A DNA stretch of 64,000 nt from Bacteroidota bacterium. GTDB lineage: Bacteria; Bacteroidota; Ignavibacteria; Kryptoniales; JAKASW01. Made by a program: the position numbers and the translations under genes. Positions 1 through 10,113 of the stretch are shown here, one piece after another. How positions within the stretch are numbered: position 1 is the stretch's first letter; each line of letters begins with the position of its first letter. Under the pieces are notes generated by a model that made no database searches, was not told the DNA's origin, and worked only from the letters and a program-made list of their open reading frames with translations. The stretch lies in contig JAKAGT010000001.1 in assembly GCA_021825585.1 (NCBI GenBank), positions 1 to 64,000 on the forward strand. The letters are read 5' to 3'.

Positions 1-280
1 TCCCTTCAGCGCCTCTCCTCCTTTCTGAATCATTACGCCGCTAACCCCTCCATTGATGTCTACAAATCTCTTTTCTTCGAATCCTCCTCACATCCTTTGC
101 CTCCACCTCCGTAACTGAGCGGTTACCGCGCAAGAATAAGACCGTTATCGGCCACGTGAGGGGTCCAAATCTGCGGCCGGAGAATTTCGGCAGGAGATTG
201 CCCGCTTTCCTACTTGACAGCAGGACCTCCTCAGATTATCTTGATCGCGCAAAACGTGCAAAGCAGGAATAACAACAGGG

Positions 281-541
281 ATGAAGGACTATTATTCTAC
301 GCGGGAACTGGCAGATTTACTTAACGAGATACAGGCACACCTGAGCGCCGGTTTCGTGGACGTCCTTGTTCCTACCCTCAAGGAAGCGGCCCTGCAGGGG
401 AATTTGTTCGAAGTCCGGAGGATTATACGCGCGGCTTTTGTTTCTCAGCCCGGCATCATTGTATTCCACTCGAGTAATGTTTCGGACATTATGCCGCTGC
501 ATGAAAGGCTGTCCAAAGGAAAAGTCACGGCTGCGAAATGA
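281..541 (+). CDS. small hypothetical protein, translationally coupled to the downstream epimerase
   Basis: 86-aa ORF; its TGA overlaps the next gene's ATG (ATGA at 538-541). Confidence 0.55.
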   Translation: MKDYYSTRELADLLNEIQAHLSAGFVDVLVPTLKEAALQGNLFEVRRIIRAAFVSQPGIIVFHSSNVSDIMPLHERLSKGKVTAAK

Positions 542-1458
542 AAGCCGCTGTTACGGGAGCAACTGGTTTCATTGGAAAAGGGCTTACGGATCTTCTCATC
601 CGGAGCGGACACGAAGTCACGGTCCTGTCGAGAGACGCCGGAAGAGCATCGGCTGCATTTGGGAACAGGCTCAAAGCAGCAAGGTGGGCATCCGACAATA
701 AGCTTCAACTTATCGAAGTGCTGGACGGAACGGACGCGTTCATCAACCTGGCAGGCGAGAACATCGGGTCCTCCCTCTGGACAAAGGACAAACAGAGACG
801 AATACTGGAAAGCCGGTTGTCATCCGGGAAACTTCTCACGGATGTAGTTTCTTCTTTAACAAGGAAACCCGGCATACTTGTGCAGGCTTCGGCAGTGGGC
901 TTTTACGGCTCGCGAGCCGAAGAGACGCTCGATGAGACCTCCTCCGCAGGCGAGGGCTTCCTCGCCGACGTTGTCCGGAGGTGGGAAGACTCTACGAGGG
1001 AGGTCGAATCCCTCGGAGTGAGACGCATCATTATCAGGACGGGAGTGGTTTTCGAATCGTACGGCGGCGCACTCCCGAAGCTCGCTATGCCCTACCGGCT
1101 GTTCTTCGGAACCGTGTTGGGCTCGGGCAGGCAATGGGTTCCATGGATCCACTATTCGGATGAACTGGACGCAATAGAGTTTCTATTGACAAGCCGTACA
1201 GCCTCGGGAATATATAATCTGGTGTCCCCTAATCCTGCGCGAATGGGCGACATTTGCTCCGCAATCGGGGAGATCATGGGAAGACCGACCATCCTGCATA
1301 TGCCGGCAGGTCTTCTGAAAGTAGTAATGGGAAAGATGGCAGAAGAGACCATTCTCCCGAGTCAGAGAGTAACGCCGTCGCGACTTACCGAGGCGGGCTT
1401 CGAATTCCGACACGCCGATCCGAGAACTTCCGTGAGTGAGATCCTGTCGCATAAGTAG
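538..1458 (+). CDS. TIGR01777-family NAD(P)-binding SDR/epimerase (YfcH-like)
   Basis: N-terminal VTGATGFIGKGL Rossmann motif, INLAGENI, ILVQASAVGFYG, C-terminal DUF1731-like tail. Confidence 0.88.
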   Translation: MKAAVTGATGFIGKGLTDLLIRSGHEVTVLSRDAGRASAAFGNRLKAARWASDNKLQLIEVLDGTDAFINLAGENIGSSLWTKDKQRRILESRLSSGKLLTDVVSSLTRKPGILVQASAVGFYGSRAEETLDETSSAGEGFLADVVRRWEDSTREVESLGVRRIIIRTGVVFESYGGALPKLAMPYRLFFGTVLGSGRQWVPWIHYSDELDAIEFLLTSRTASGIYNLVSPNPARMGDICSAIGEIMGRPTILHMPAGLLKVVMGKMAEETILPSQRVTPSRLTEAGFEFRHADPRTSVSEILSHK

Positions 1459-1803
1459 CGGACACTCACACCCGGCCACCGACCCCTCGCTTTATTGTTC
1501 ACTTCTCCGCTCATCCTTCCCCGAAACGTGCTAAGTGAGATTAATTGCAGGGACGAGGGCACATCCTGGACCGGTTATTTTCAAACCGAATCACAGGCGA
1601 GGTTCACCGGCGCGCACGCAGGCCGCAGCTTTTGAAGACGCATACATGTCGGCCGGTGAGGAAGGTCGATAGCAAGCCCCGCAGGCGATTTGATACTGGT
1701 GTGATGGTCGCCTAAATTGCAATGTCGGGGTTCCATTACCATTCGAGCAGCACATCGTTACAATTTCTCAATTGGCAAACAAAATCTGCGGGGAGTATGC
1801 ACC

Positions 1804-2565
1804 ATGAAACAGTGGTATGAAATATTGTTCGAAAATTACGGCGAGAAATATGACAAAGAGCCATTTATCGGAGGCACGGCCGGCGAGTGTGATTTCATCG
1901 AGGACGAAGCGGCCCACGACCGGACCAGGAGGATACTCGACATAGGATGCGGCACCGGACGTCATACGATCGAACTTGCCAAACGGGGCTACAGGGTAAT
2001 GGGAATCGATATTTCAGAATCCATGCTGGAGCGTGCGAAACAGAAAGCATCCGGGGAAGGAGTAAATGTCGATTTCCGTAAGGCAGATGCGAGGACACTC
2101 GCTTACTCGAAGGAATTCGATATCGTCATAATGCTGTGCGAAGGGGGCTTTCCACTCATGGAAACCGACGAGATGAACTTTGAGATTCTCGCGAGCGCTG
2201 CGAAGTCGCTAAAGGACGGCGGGAGATTCATCTTCACGACGCTGAACGGCTTCTTCCCGCTCTTCCATTCGGTCAAAGAATTCATCGATTCTAACGCCAA
2301 GGAAGGGACCGCATCGTGTGAAGAACTGAACTTCGACATAATGACTTTGAGAGATCACAGCACAACCCGCTTCGTAAACGATCTCGGAGAGACAAGGGAG
2401 CTGGAATGCAATGAGCGATACTACCTTCCTTCTGAAATAACATGGCTTCTGAAGTCGTTGGGATTCGGGAAGGTCGACATCTTCCAGGCAAAGCTCGGTG
2501 AGTTCAGCAGAAGCAAGCGGCTAACCACCGAAGATTTCGAAATGCTCGTTGTGGCGGTTAAGTAG
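1804..2565 (+). CDS. class I SAM-dependent methyltransferase
   Basis: ILDIGCGTGRHTIELAKRGYRVMGIDIS motif I; ATG at 1804 (MKQWYEILFENYGEKYD) preferred over the 1717 ORF start. Confidence 0.88.
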   Translation: MKQWYEILFENYGEKYDKEPFIGGTAGECDFIEDEAAHDRTRRILDIGCGTGRHTIELAKRGYRVMGIDISESMLERAKQKASGEGVNVDFRKADARTLAYSKEFDIVIMLCEGGFPLMETDEMNFEILASAAKSLKDGGRFIFTTLNGFFPLFHSVKEFIDSNAKEGTASCEELNFDIMTLRDHSTTRFVNDLGETRELECNERYYLPSEITWLLKSLGFGKVDIFQAKLGEFSRSKRLTTEDFEMLVVAVK

Positions 2566-2582
2566 GGGCAGGGGCGCACCAT

Positions 2583-2615
2583 AAAAAAAGCGGTCACGAA
2601 AACCACCGTGACCGC
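2583..2615 (-). terminator. intrinsic terminator downstream of hpf
   Basis: inverted repeat GCGGTCACG/CGTGACCGC (2590-2598 / 2607-2615) followed on the minus strand by a T tract. Confidence 0.75.
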
Positions 2616-2652
2616 CGTCGAAACTCAGGCCATTCTTACTCTTTACAGCCTT

Positions 2653-2955
2653 TCATTCGTGTCTGATCTTTTGTTTGAACCGTACGAGCTGACCTTCAAG
2701 CTTGTCTATTGCCTTGTCGACAGCCTTGAAGTAATTGTCGGTCGTCTCGACGGCCTTCAGCACCTTGTTATGAACTGCTAGCTTTATCTCTACCATTTTG
2801 TCCGTACCGTTTGGTTTGGAGTGTTCATTCAGGAAGACAACGTCGCAATGGACTACCCCGTCGAAGAATCTGTTTAACTTGGAGACTTTCTCTTCAGCGT
2901 AGCTTCTCAAATCCGGGTCAGCTTTGAAGTGTCGGGAAGTGATGCTGATATTCAT
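2653..2955 (-). CDS. hpf: ribosome hibernation promoting factor (short HPF/RaiA family)
   Basis: MNISITSRHFKADPDLRSYAEEKVSKLNRFFDGV…DKLEGQLVRFKQKIRHE. Confidence 0.9.
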   Translation of the reverse strand: MNISITSRHFKADPDLRSYAEEKVSKLNRFFDGVVHCDVVFLNEHSKPNGTDKMVEIKLAVHNKVLKAVETTDNYFKAVDKAIDKLEGQLVRFKQKIRHE

Positions 2956-3014
2956 AAGATTCCTCCTTGTTTGGTCTATTTGTTAGTGTGATTAGGTTGT
3001 AGCCTGAAACCGAA

Positions 3015-3950
3015 TCACCTTGCTCTCGGATGAGATTTAGCGTAGGTCCTCTTCAGCTGCTCGACCGACAGGTGCGTATAGATCTGTGTCGTCGAGAGAC
3101 TCTCATGACCCAATAACTGACGGACCGCTTCGAGATCCGCGCCGTGATTCAAAAGATGTGTTGCGAAGGAATGCCGGAGCGTATGCGGACCCTTCCGCTC
3201 ACAATCCGACAACCGGCTAACTCTCCCGGCAACTACACGGTACACGGAAGCGGGAATCATCCTTTTCCCGTTCGATGAAACGAAAAGAGCCTGTTTTCCT
3301 CCTCTTGTTTTTGTGGTTTCATCCTTCGTTTTAACGTAGCTCTTTACAGCCTCAATTGCACGATCTATGACCGGAATCATCCTCATCTTTCTCCTCTTGC
3401 CCAGGACCGTGACGACACTGTTGTCGTAATCGATATCGGACTCGTCCAGCCCGCAGAGTTCGCTGACGCGCATGCCGGTCCCGTAGAGAAGCTCCAGTAT
3501 CGCCTTGTTTCGGTAGTCCACCGGGCCGCTCAACTTCACGTCGAGAATCGCCTCGATGGTGTCTTCTTCAATGAAAATAGGGATCGGTTTGGCCGCCTTT
3601 GGAGTGCTGATGAAGCCGGTGAAGTCGCGCTCGATGAACTCGAATCTCACGAGGTACTTCGCAAACGATCTGATGCTGGACAGCTTCTTCCGGACGGTTC
3701 TTCTGTCGTTGCCCCGCTTGTCCAGCTCTACGAGGAAAGCGTGCACGGCGTCCTCGAGGGAAGTGACTCCGCCGCCGGGCCGGGAAACGTCGTCAAGCCC
3801 AAGTTCTACACCGCCGGAATACTCGAACAGAAAATTATTAAACTCCCGCAGAGACTGCTCATACGTCGAGAGAGTCTTCTCAGATGCCCCCTTTTCCTTC
3901 CTCAGGTAGTCGAGGAAGGAGTCCGCTAACTCACGTATGGGATCTTTCAC
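3015..3950 (-). CDS. xerC: tyrosine recombinase XerC-like
   Basis: core-binding N-terminus and R…HTLRHSFATHLLNHGADLEAVRQLLGHESLSTTQIYTH catalytic block; a GTG at 3950 overlaps the topA stop by GTGA and is preferred over the longer ORF start at 4052. Confidence 0.9.
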   Translation of the reverse strand: MKDPIRELADSFLDYLRKEKGASEKTLSTYEQSLREFNNFLFEYSGGVELGLDDVSRPGGGVTSLEDAVHAFLVELDKRGNDRRTVRKKLSSIRSFAKYLVRFEFIERDFTGFISTPKAAKPIPIFIEEDTIEAILDVKLSGPVDYRNKAILELLYGTGMRVSELCGLDESDIDYDNSVVTVLGKRRKMRMIPVIDRAIEAVKSYVKTKDETTKTRGGKQALFVSSNGKRMIPASVYRVVAGRVSRLSDCERKGPHTLRHSFATHLLNHGADLEAVRQLLGHESLSTTQIYTHLSVEQLKRTYAKSHPRAR

Positions 3951-6346
3951 TTTGCCGCAACTTCGACCTTTTCTTTGGTTCCACCGGGCTTGTCCGAATT
4001 GTTCGAGGCGTTTGCCTCTTCCGGCGAAAACTCGCTCTCGCATTTCGGACACTTATAATAGTTTCCCTTGGCCTTCGTGTACTTCTCAAGAAGGAACGGG
4101 GAATCGCCAAGCGGGCACGGGAGGCTCACGGGTTTATCCCATGTTGCATAGTGGCACTTCGGATAATTTGTGCAGCCGTAGAAAATTCTCTTCTTCCGGG
4201 TGAACCGCTGTGCCAGTTCTCCCTTGCCGCAATCCGGGCACTTCACGCCGGTAGTAATGCTCTTGGTGTATCTGCAGTTCGGATAATTCGAGCAGCCGAT
4301 GAACTTCCCGAATCTGCTGTTCTTATAGATCAGGTCTGCTCCGCATTCCGGACACTTGTCGCCGGTCGGGCGGTTGTTGTCGTCATGTGCGTCTATCGGC
4401 TTCGTATTCTTGCATTCAGGGTACCTGCTGCAGGCGAGAAACCTTCCGCGCCGGCTCCATTTTATCACCATCTGGGCGCCGCAGACGTCGCATGTGACCT
4501 GCTGGCCGTCGACATTAGACTTTATCTCATCTATTCTTCCTTCGACACCCTTCACCGCTGTATCGAACGGCTGATAAAACTCATTCATGACATCCAGGTA
4601 CTTCTTGTCCCCGTTTGCGATCTCGTCCAGCTCTGACTCCATCTCCGCCGTAAACTTGACATCAAAAAAATCCGGAAGGTGAGAAGACAAAATCTTGCTC
4701 ACGTTCATCCCGAGATCGGTCGCAAAGAGTCTGCGCTCTTTCAATTCCACATAGCCTCTGTCTTCGATGGTCGATACGATTGAAGAGTACGTGCTCGGCC
4801 TTCCGATTCCCAGCGACTCAAGTTCCTTCACGAGGCTGCTCTCAGTATACCGGGCCGGGGGCTTGGTGAAATGCTGACGCGGGAGGATTTCCTCCAGATC
4901 CACGCCCTGGCCATCTTTCAGGCTCGCGGGAAGTTTGAATCTCTGGAGCTCTTCGCCGTCTTCATCGGGCTTGGATAAATCGGCGTCCTCGGTTGTAATG
5001 TCATATACCTGCAGGAAACCGGCGAACTTGACGCGCGAGTCGGTAGCCCGGAATATGAACCTGGGGTTCGAATCCCCGGCGGCCAGCTTTGGGTCGGACT
5101 TACTCTCTATGGATACGGTGATCTGGTCATAGACGGCAGGGTTCATCTGAGAGGCGATGAACCTCTTCCAGATGAGGTCGTACAGGAGAAACATCTCGCG
5201 CGGAAGATGTTTCTTCACCTCCTGCGGGAGAAACTCCATATGAGTCGGACGAATGGCTTCGTGCGCGTCCTGTGACGCCTTTGCCTTCTTGAAATGCCGC
5301 GCCTCCTTGGGCAAGAACTCGTCGCCAAATTCGCCCTTTATGTAGCTGCGGGCGGCCCCAATGGCTTCGTCGCTGATACGCGTGGAGTCGGTTCGCATGT
5401 AAGTGATCAACCCGACTCTTCCCTCGGGCCCGAGGTCCACACCCTCATACAACTGCTGCGCGAGCATCATAGTCCTCTTCGGGGAAAACCCGAGCCGCGT
5501 GGAAGCAGCCTGCTGGAGAGTACTGGTGATGAAAGGAGGGGCGGGGTTTCTCTTCTGCTCCTTCCTGGATATTGCCGCTATGACGTATTCGGCAGCCTTC
5601 AACTCTTCGGAAATACTCGAAGCGCGTTCCTGGCTTTCGATGAAGAATGATTTCCCGTTCTGCTCGTTGCCGTTTGCGCTTCCTTGCGGGTCCCTCAACT
5701 CTTTCCCATCGATGGAATAGAGTTTTGCCTCGAATTCCTCTTCCTTCTCATCCTTGAACTTGCCGAGTACGGACCAGTACTCTATCGGTGAGAAGTTTCC
5801 TATTTCACCCTCCCGCTCGCAGACGAGCTTGAGCGCCACCGACTGAACCCTGCCCGCTGAAAGACCGGGGTAAACTGCCTTCCAAATCAACGGACTGACC
5901 CTGTAGCCGACAAGCCTGTCCATCACCCGGCGCGCCTGTTGCGCATATACGAGGTGAGAATCGATTTTCAGCGGCTTCTCCATCGCCTTCGAGACACCGG
6001 ACTGGGTAATCTCTGTAAAGAGAACCCGGAAGACCTTGTCGGAATCCTGCTTGAGCTCCTCCTGGATGTGTTGCGCGATGGCTTCTCCTTCCCGGTCAGG
6101 GTCGGTAGCTATGTACACTTGCTGAGCCTTTTGTGAAAGGTCCTTCAGCTTCTTTATGATTTCACTCTTGCCGCGGATGGTCTTGTACTCGGGTTCGAAT
6201 CCTTTCTCGACATCGACACCGAGTTTGCTCTTCGGCAGGTCCTTTATGTGTCCTACCGACGCTTCCACCACAAAATCGCTTCCCAGGTATCTATTGATCG
6301 TCTTCGCTTTCGCGGGCGACTCAACAATTACAAGCTTTTTTGCCAT
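3947..6346 (-). CDS. topA: DNA topoisomerase I with C-terminal zinc-finger repeats
   Basis: MAKKLVIVESPAKAKTINRYLG, GRVQSVALKLVCERE, ITYMRTDSTRIS, several CxxC…C zinc modules. Confidence 0.97.
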   Translation of the reverse strand: MAKKLVIVESPAKAKTINRYLGSDFVVEASVGHIKDLPKSKLGVDVEKGFEPEYKTIRGKSEIIKKLKDLSQKAQQVYIATDPDREGEAIAQHIQEELKQDSDKVFRVLFTEITQSGVSKAMEKPLKIDSHLVYAQQARRVMDRLVGYRVSPLIWKAVYPGLSAGRVQSVALKLVCEREGEIGNFSPIEYWSVLGKFKDEKEEEFEAKLYSIDGKELRDPQGSANGNEQNGKSFFIESQERASSISEELKAAEYVIAAISRKEQKRNPAPPFITSTLQQAASTRLGFSPKRTMMLAQQLYEGVDLGPEGRVGLITYMRTDSTRISDEAIGAARSYIKGEFGDEFLPKEARHFKKAKASQDAHEAIRPTHMEFLPQEVKKHLPREMFLLYDLIWKRFIASQMNPAVYDQITVSIESKSDPKLAAGDSNPRFIFRATDSRVKFAGFLQVYDITTEDADLSKPDEDGEELQRFKLPASLKDGQGVDLEEILPRQHFTKPPARYTESSLVKELESLGIGRPSTYSSIVSTIEDRGYVELKERRLFATDLGMNVSKILSSHLPDFFDVKFTAEMESELDEIANGDKKYLDVMNEFYQPFDTAVKGVEGRIDEIKSNVDGQQVTCDVCGAQMVIKWSRRGRFLACSRYPECKNTKPIDAHDDNNRPTGDKCPECGADLIYKNSRFGKFIGCSNYPNCRYTKSITTGVKCPDCGKGELAQRFTRKKRIFYGCTNYPKCHYATWDKPVSLPCPLGDSPFLLEKYTKAKGNYYKCPKCESEFSPEEANASNNSDKPGGTKEKVEVAAK

Positions 6347-6405
6347 TTGAAAGGTCTACCAATCGTTAAGAAAATGTTCTGACTGTAAGAGAACTATTTG
6401 TGCTT

Positions 6406-6861
6406 TCAGTTGATTGTGTCGGAACTGTTCAGCATTATCCGGCTCCCAGGTTTGCTGGGCGTGTTGTATTCGAATAGCACGTTCGCTACAATCGACTTCA
6501 CTTCGTCCCTGTCCACTGTATTCATACCGGACATGAGAGAGCGTTCGATTATGCTTTCGAGATCCAGCTGGTCTATCAGTCCAAGTTCGTACATTTCCAC
6601 GAGAAAGCCTCTTGCCTCTTTGGTCAGAATCTGTCGCTCCGCATCGTGAAAGATTCTGTAAGAGCGTACATGCGAGCTCTTGATACGCTTGAGGGGCTCG
6701 CGAACGTTCATCTTGTCGTATATCCAGCTAAGCGCCGTAGATATCTCGGTCTGACTGTAGCCGCTTTCAGTTAGTTTTGTCACGTCGACCTTTGAAATGT
6801 CCCGCGCCTGTCTAAGCTCCCTCATCAGAAAAACTATCAATTCTATGATCTTTTCCTGCAT
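6406..6861 (-). CDS. smg: DUF494/Smg family protein
   Basis: MQEKIIELIVFLMRELRQ…LTESGYSQTEISTALSWI; located upstream of topA as is common. Confidence 0.8.
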   Translation of the reverse strand: MQEKIIELIVFLMRELRQARDISKVDVTKLTESGYSQTEISTALSWIYDKMNVREPLKRIKSSHVRSYRIFHDAERQILTKEARGFLVEMYELGLIDQLDLESIIERSLMSGMNTVDRDEVKSIVANVLFEYNTPSKPGSRIMLNSSDTIN

Positions 6862-6911
6862 CTAATTTTTATCCTCAAAGCTAATATAGGTTGAAAAATT
6901 CCAAAGTCAAG

Positions 6912-7346
6912 CTACCCCCTCATGCGTCTGCCGTAAAACCGCTCAATAAACTCATTTTCGCGCCTTCTCATGCGCAACTTCTCTGAGCGGGTACTGTCTT
7001 CCCACCCCGTCAAATGCAAAACTCCGTGGATCATCAATCTCAACACTTCGCGCTCAAGGGGAACCTTGTAGCGTCTGGCTTGAACTGCCGCGCGATCAAC
7101 ACTTATATAAATCTCCCCGTCTATCATATCTGTTCCACTTAACTCAAAAGATATAACATCAGTTCGATACCGGTGGTTCAAGAATTTCTTATTAAGATCG
7201 AGGAGGTAGTCATCATTGACAAGCACGATACCTATATTATCGGCTTTTTTCCCCTCCTCACGAACAATCTCACGAAGAAGTACAGCTATCCTGTTCCGCT
7301 TGAACTTCGGAGAGCGGCCCGGATCAGCAAAGAGCTGAATTCTCAC
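6912..7346 (-). CDS. ybeY: endoribonuclease YbeY
   Basis: GEIYISVDRA…RLMIHGVLHLTGWED zinc motif. Confidence 0.9.
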   Translation of the reverse strand: MRIQLFADPGRSPKFKRNRIAVLLREIVREEGKKADNIGIVLVNDDYLLDLNKKFLNHRYRTDVISFELSGTDMIDGEIYISVDRAAVQARRYKVPLEREVLRLMIHGVLHLTGWEDSTRSEKLRMRRRENEFIERFYGRRMRG

Positions 7347-7774
7347 TTAAGACTTGTCTCCGCGAGGGAAAGGGCTATGCTGCTCAGCATTACCTCCGGT
7401 CCGAATCGTGTAAAATCGCCTGACAGCACACTCTTGTCGACATTCGCGTAAAGGGAGCATCCCGCTTCACGTTCGATTATCAACCCGCTTATTTTACCGT
7501 CAGCTTCGGAGTAAAAAGTGACTTCGCCGAGCATTTCCGATGCAAGATAGCCCGTGCATTCATGCAACTGGAGATGAGAATTGATAGTGTAAACGGAGAC
7601 CAGATTTCCCTTCCGTTTCCCCGTTCTTATGGAAGGATAGATTTCGAATGCGAGTTTGCGCTTTGACTTTCTATCGAATAACTCAAGGCGATAGAAATCA
7701 TCATTTTTGACGGGGGTGACCTTCAGTACTTTTGCGACATTTTCGATGTCTTTCGCCTTAAATTCAAAGCTCAT
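7343..7774 (-). CDS. conserved-looking protein of unknown function, coupled to ybeY
   Basis: stop overlaps the ybeY start by 4 bp; likely start at MSFEFKAKDIENVAKVLKV. Confidence 0.6.
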   Translation of the reverse strand: MSFEFKAKDIENVAKVLKVTPVKNDDFYRLELFDRKSKRKLAFEIYPSIRTGKRKGNLVSVYTINSHLQLHECTGYLASEMLGEVTFYSEADGKISGLIIEREAGCSLYANVDKSVLSGDFTRFGPEVMLSSIALSLAETSLK

Positions 7775-7799
7775 TCTTAATTCCTTAGATATAATACAC

Positions 7800-7841
7800 A
7801 AAAAAAACCGATGCCGCAAAGGAATAACGACACCGGTTTTT
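7800..7841 (-). terminator. intrinsic terminator for the cold-shock gene
   Basis: minus strand AAAACCGGTGTCG…CGGCATCGGTTTTTTT with two G-U pairs and a T tract. Confidence 0.65.
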
Positions 7842-7861
7842 CAAATAGCTTAAGCCTCTGT

Positions 7862-8065
7862 CTATTTTACAGTGACATTGACGGCTTTCAGTCCTCTTGC
7901 ACCTTCTACAATTTCAAACTCGACTTGGACTCCCTTATCGAGAGTCTTGTACTGCTTGTCGGTCTTTATGTCGCTGTAGTGAACAAAGACGTCTTCACCG
8001 TTATCCTGCTCGATGAATCCGAACCCTTTTTTACCGTCGAACCATTTTACTTTACCATTTGGCAT
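7862..8065 (-). CDS. cold shock protein (CspA family)
   Basis: [33 protein letters not shown] (RNP1/RNP2). Confidence 0.97.
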   Translation of the reverse strand: MPNGKVKWFDGKKGFGFIEQDNGEDVFVHYSDIKTDKQYKTLDKGVQVEFEIVEGARGLKAVNVTVK

Positions 8066-8601
8066 TGGCTACACCTCCTCCTAATAAGACAGCAGCTCCG
8101 GCGACCATGGACCAGCACACTGAGACGTTCCAGCGTGCTGGAATTCAAGCGGACCCGTTAAGCAACACAAATGTTGGTCGCCTTTGCCGCCTACGGTCCG
8201 TCTGACACATAACCTATAATTCTCAAAAAGAATTCCTGATTTAAGGTGCGGCCCCCTAATGCCCATATTCCCCCGTGGAAATCGCGAAAAAAGCCGAAGT
8301 AAGTATCGTTCTTCCCACGTCCCTAAGCGATATGTGCGTCCTCGTTTTGCGCAAAATTCGACTAAATTTAGCCCGGCATGAAATGAATGTCAAGTTTCGG
8401 CGGTTGGCTATTTTGGCCACGCGAATGCACAAAATCTGAAAAGGCCGATTTTCATCGCAATCTTTCCGGCAGGCCCCGCGTTCTTGCAAGATGCTCTATC
8501 TTTCTTCAATTGTCAGGTATGTGAGTCAAAATCTGGCCAATGAAGACTCCTCGACGCAAACGTCGGGGAATGTACCCCTCAGCGATTCAAGTTTCCCGCG
8601 T

Positions 8602-9147
8602 TCATTCCGTCGCATCAGCCTCCTGGTCTGAACCGAGGGTGGCTGCACCAAACCCCTTCAGAAGCTCCCTGGCTCTCTGGACCTGCTCATCAAGGACGAA
8701 AATCCTCGCGGGTTCCAGCATAGGATAAGTCGCCAGGAAATACTCTCCCGCGATGTAGTAATCTATTTCAGAATCATCGAGCAATGACTTCAGCAGCGCG
8801 ATGTCTCCGACGTTTCGGGTTGAGAAAAACCTAGTGTATCTTTTGCTCTCCAATACCCTCGGCGGATTTACGGTATAGTCAAGAAAGGCCTCGCACTCAG
8901 GACAGTGGAACTTTCCCGACGCCCGATCATCTTCCGAAAGCTGGAGCTCACTTGAACAATTCGGGCAATCGATGCGGGCCGGGAGCATTGCTGCTGAGGC
9001 TTCGCCCTCTTTGGCCGCCTGGCACTTCGGGTTCCTGCAGTAATAGTACTCCCTCCCTTCATCCAGACATGACTCGCAATAGGGTTTGCCGCAAGAGTGA
9101 CAAACAGACAGTGCCTTTTTGTTCGGATGGTTTACACAGTATTCCAT
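8602..9147 (-). CDS. B-box-type zinc finger plus DUF2007-like protein
   Basis: CVNHPNKKALSVCHSCGKPYCESCL; second CPNCSSELQLSE…CPEC; C-terminal LLKSLLDDSEIDYYIAGEYF signal-transducer-like segment. Confidence 0.65.
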   Translation of the reverse strand: MEYCVNHPNKKALSVCHSCGKPYCESCLDEGREYYYCRNPKCQAAKEGEASAAMLPARIDCPNCSSELQLSEDDRASGKFHCPECEAFLDYTVNPPRVLESKRYTRFFSTRNVGDIALLKSLLDDSEIDYYIAGEYFLATYPMLEPARIFVLDEQVQRARELLKGFGAATLGSDQEADATE

Positions 9148-9241
9148 CTCTTTCCTCTTTTTCTAAGTGAAGCAGAAACTCGTGCGAATCAGGTCCCTGC
9201 CTGACCGTTCGTCCAGATCTCACCGGGACAGATCTTCCCGT

Positions 9242-10072
9242 TCAGTAGCTCTCATCAATCGACGGAAATTTTCCCTTCTTCACGTCGTCTTTGTACCGGA
9301 GAAATGCATTATGCATTTCTTCAGCGATGTTCGCGTAGTGACGCACGAACCGCGGCTTAAACTCCTGAGTCAGTCCGACCATATCGGCATAAACAAGAAT
9401 CTGGCCGTCGCATGACGGGCCGGCACCTATCCCGATTGTAGGGACTTTCACTCCCTTCGTTACTTTTACAGCCAGTCCGGCTGGGATCTTCTCGAGAACG
9501 ATGGCAAACACTCCGGCCGCTTCGAGGAGCTTCGCGTCGGCAAGTATCTGCGATGCTTCGTCCTTATCTTCTCCCCGCGGTCTGTATCCGCCGAACTTGT
9601 TGATGGACTGCGGCGTCAGCCCCAGGTGGCCCATGACCGGAATTCCGATTTCATTCATGCGTCTTATGGACTCGGCAATTGCTTTTCCCCCTTCGACCTT
9701 TACGCCGCTTGCGCCGGTCTCTTTGAGAATTCTTCCCGCGTTCCTCAACGCCTCCTCGGTCTCGACCTGAAAGCTCATGAAGGGCATGTCGACAATGACA
9801 AGGGAGCGTTTTACCGCGCGGACCACCGTCTTGGCGTGATAAATCATTTCGTCGAGAGTGACCGGTATGGTCGTGCTGTTCCCCTGGAATACGTTGGAGA
9901 GGGAATCGCCGACCAGAATTATGTCTATACCAGCCTCATCGAGCAACCTCGCCGTGATAGCATCGTACGCGGTGAGTGCTGCAATCTTCTCGCCTTTTTC
10001 CTTCGATTGGATGATGGTGCGGGTCGTTACGGCCTTCGCCTTATCTAAAGCTGCCTCAGATTTGTCCGGCAT
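9242..10072 (-). CDS. panB: 3-methyl-2-oxobutanoate hydroxymethyltransferase
   Basis: [68 protein letters not shown]. Confidence 0.96.
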   Translation of the reverse strand: MPDKSEAALDKAKAVTTRTIIQSKEKGEKIAALTAYDAITARLLDEAGIDIILVGDSLSNVFQGNSTTIPVTLDEMIYHAKTVVRAVKRSLVIVDMPFMSFQVETEEALRNAGRILKETGASGVKVEGGKAIAESIRRMNEIGIPVMGHLGLTPQSINKFGGYRPRGEDKDEASQILADAKLLEAAGVFAIVLEKIPAGLAVKVTKGVKVPTIGIGAGPSCDGQILVYADMVGLTQEFKPRFVRHYANIAEEMHNAFLRYKDDVKKGKFPSIDESY

Positions 10073-10113
10073 GATCGACCTCTCCTTGTGATTAACCGAC
10101 CGAAATCGGCTGT

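Noticed and set aside
1-280. possible partial gene at the left edge
   Set aside because: No convincing open frame or motif.
3884-4636. 250-aa + strand ORF
   Set aside because: Antisense to topA; composition looks like a shadow frame.
5060-5085. tRNA T-loop-like GGTTCGAATCCCC
   Set aside because: Lies inside the topA reading frame with no acceptor or anticodon arm; a similar GGTTCGAATCC at about 6190 is also in topA. No tRNA supported in the window.
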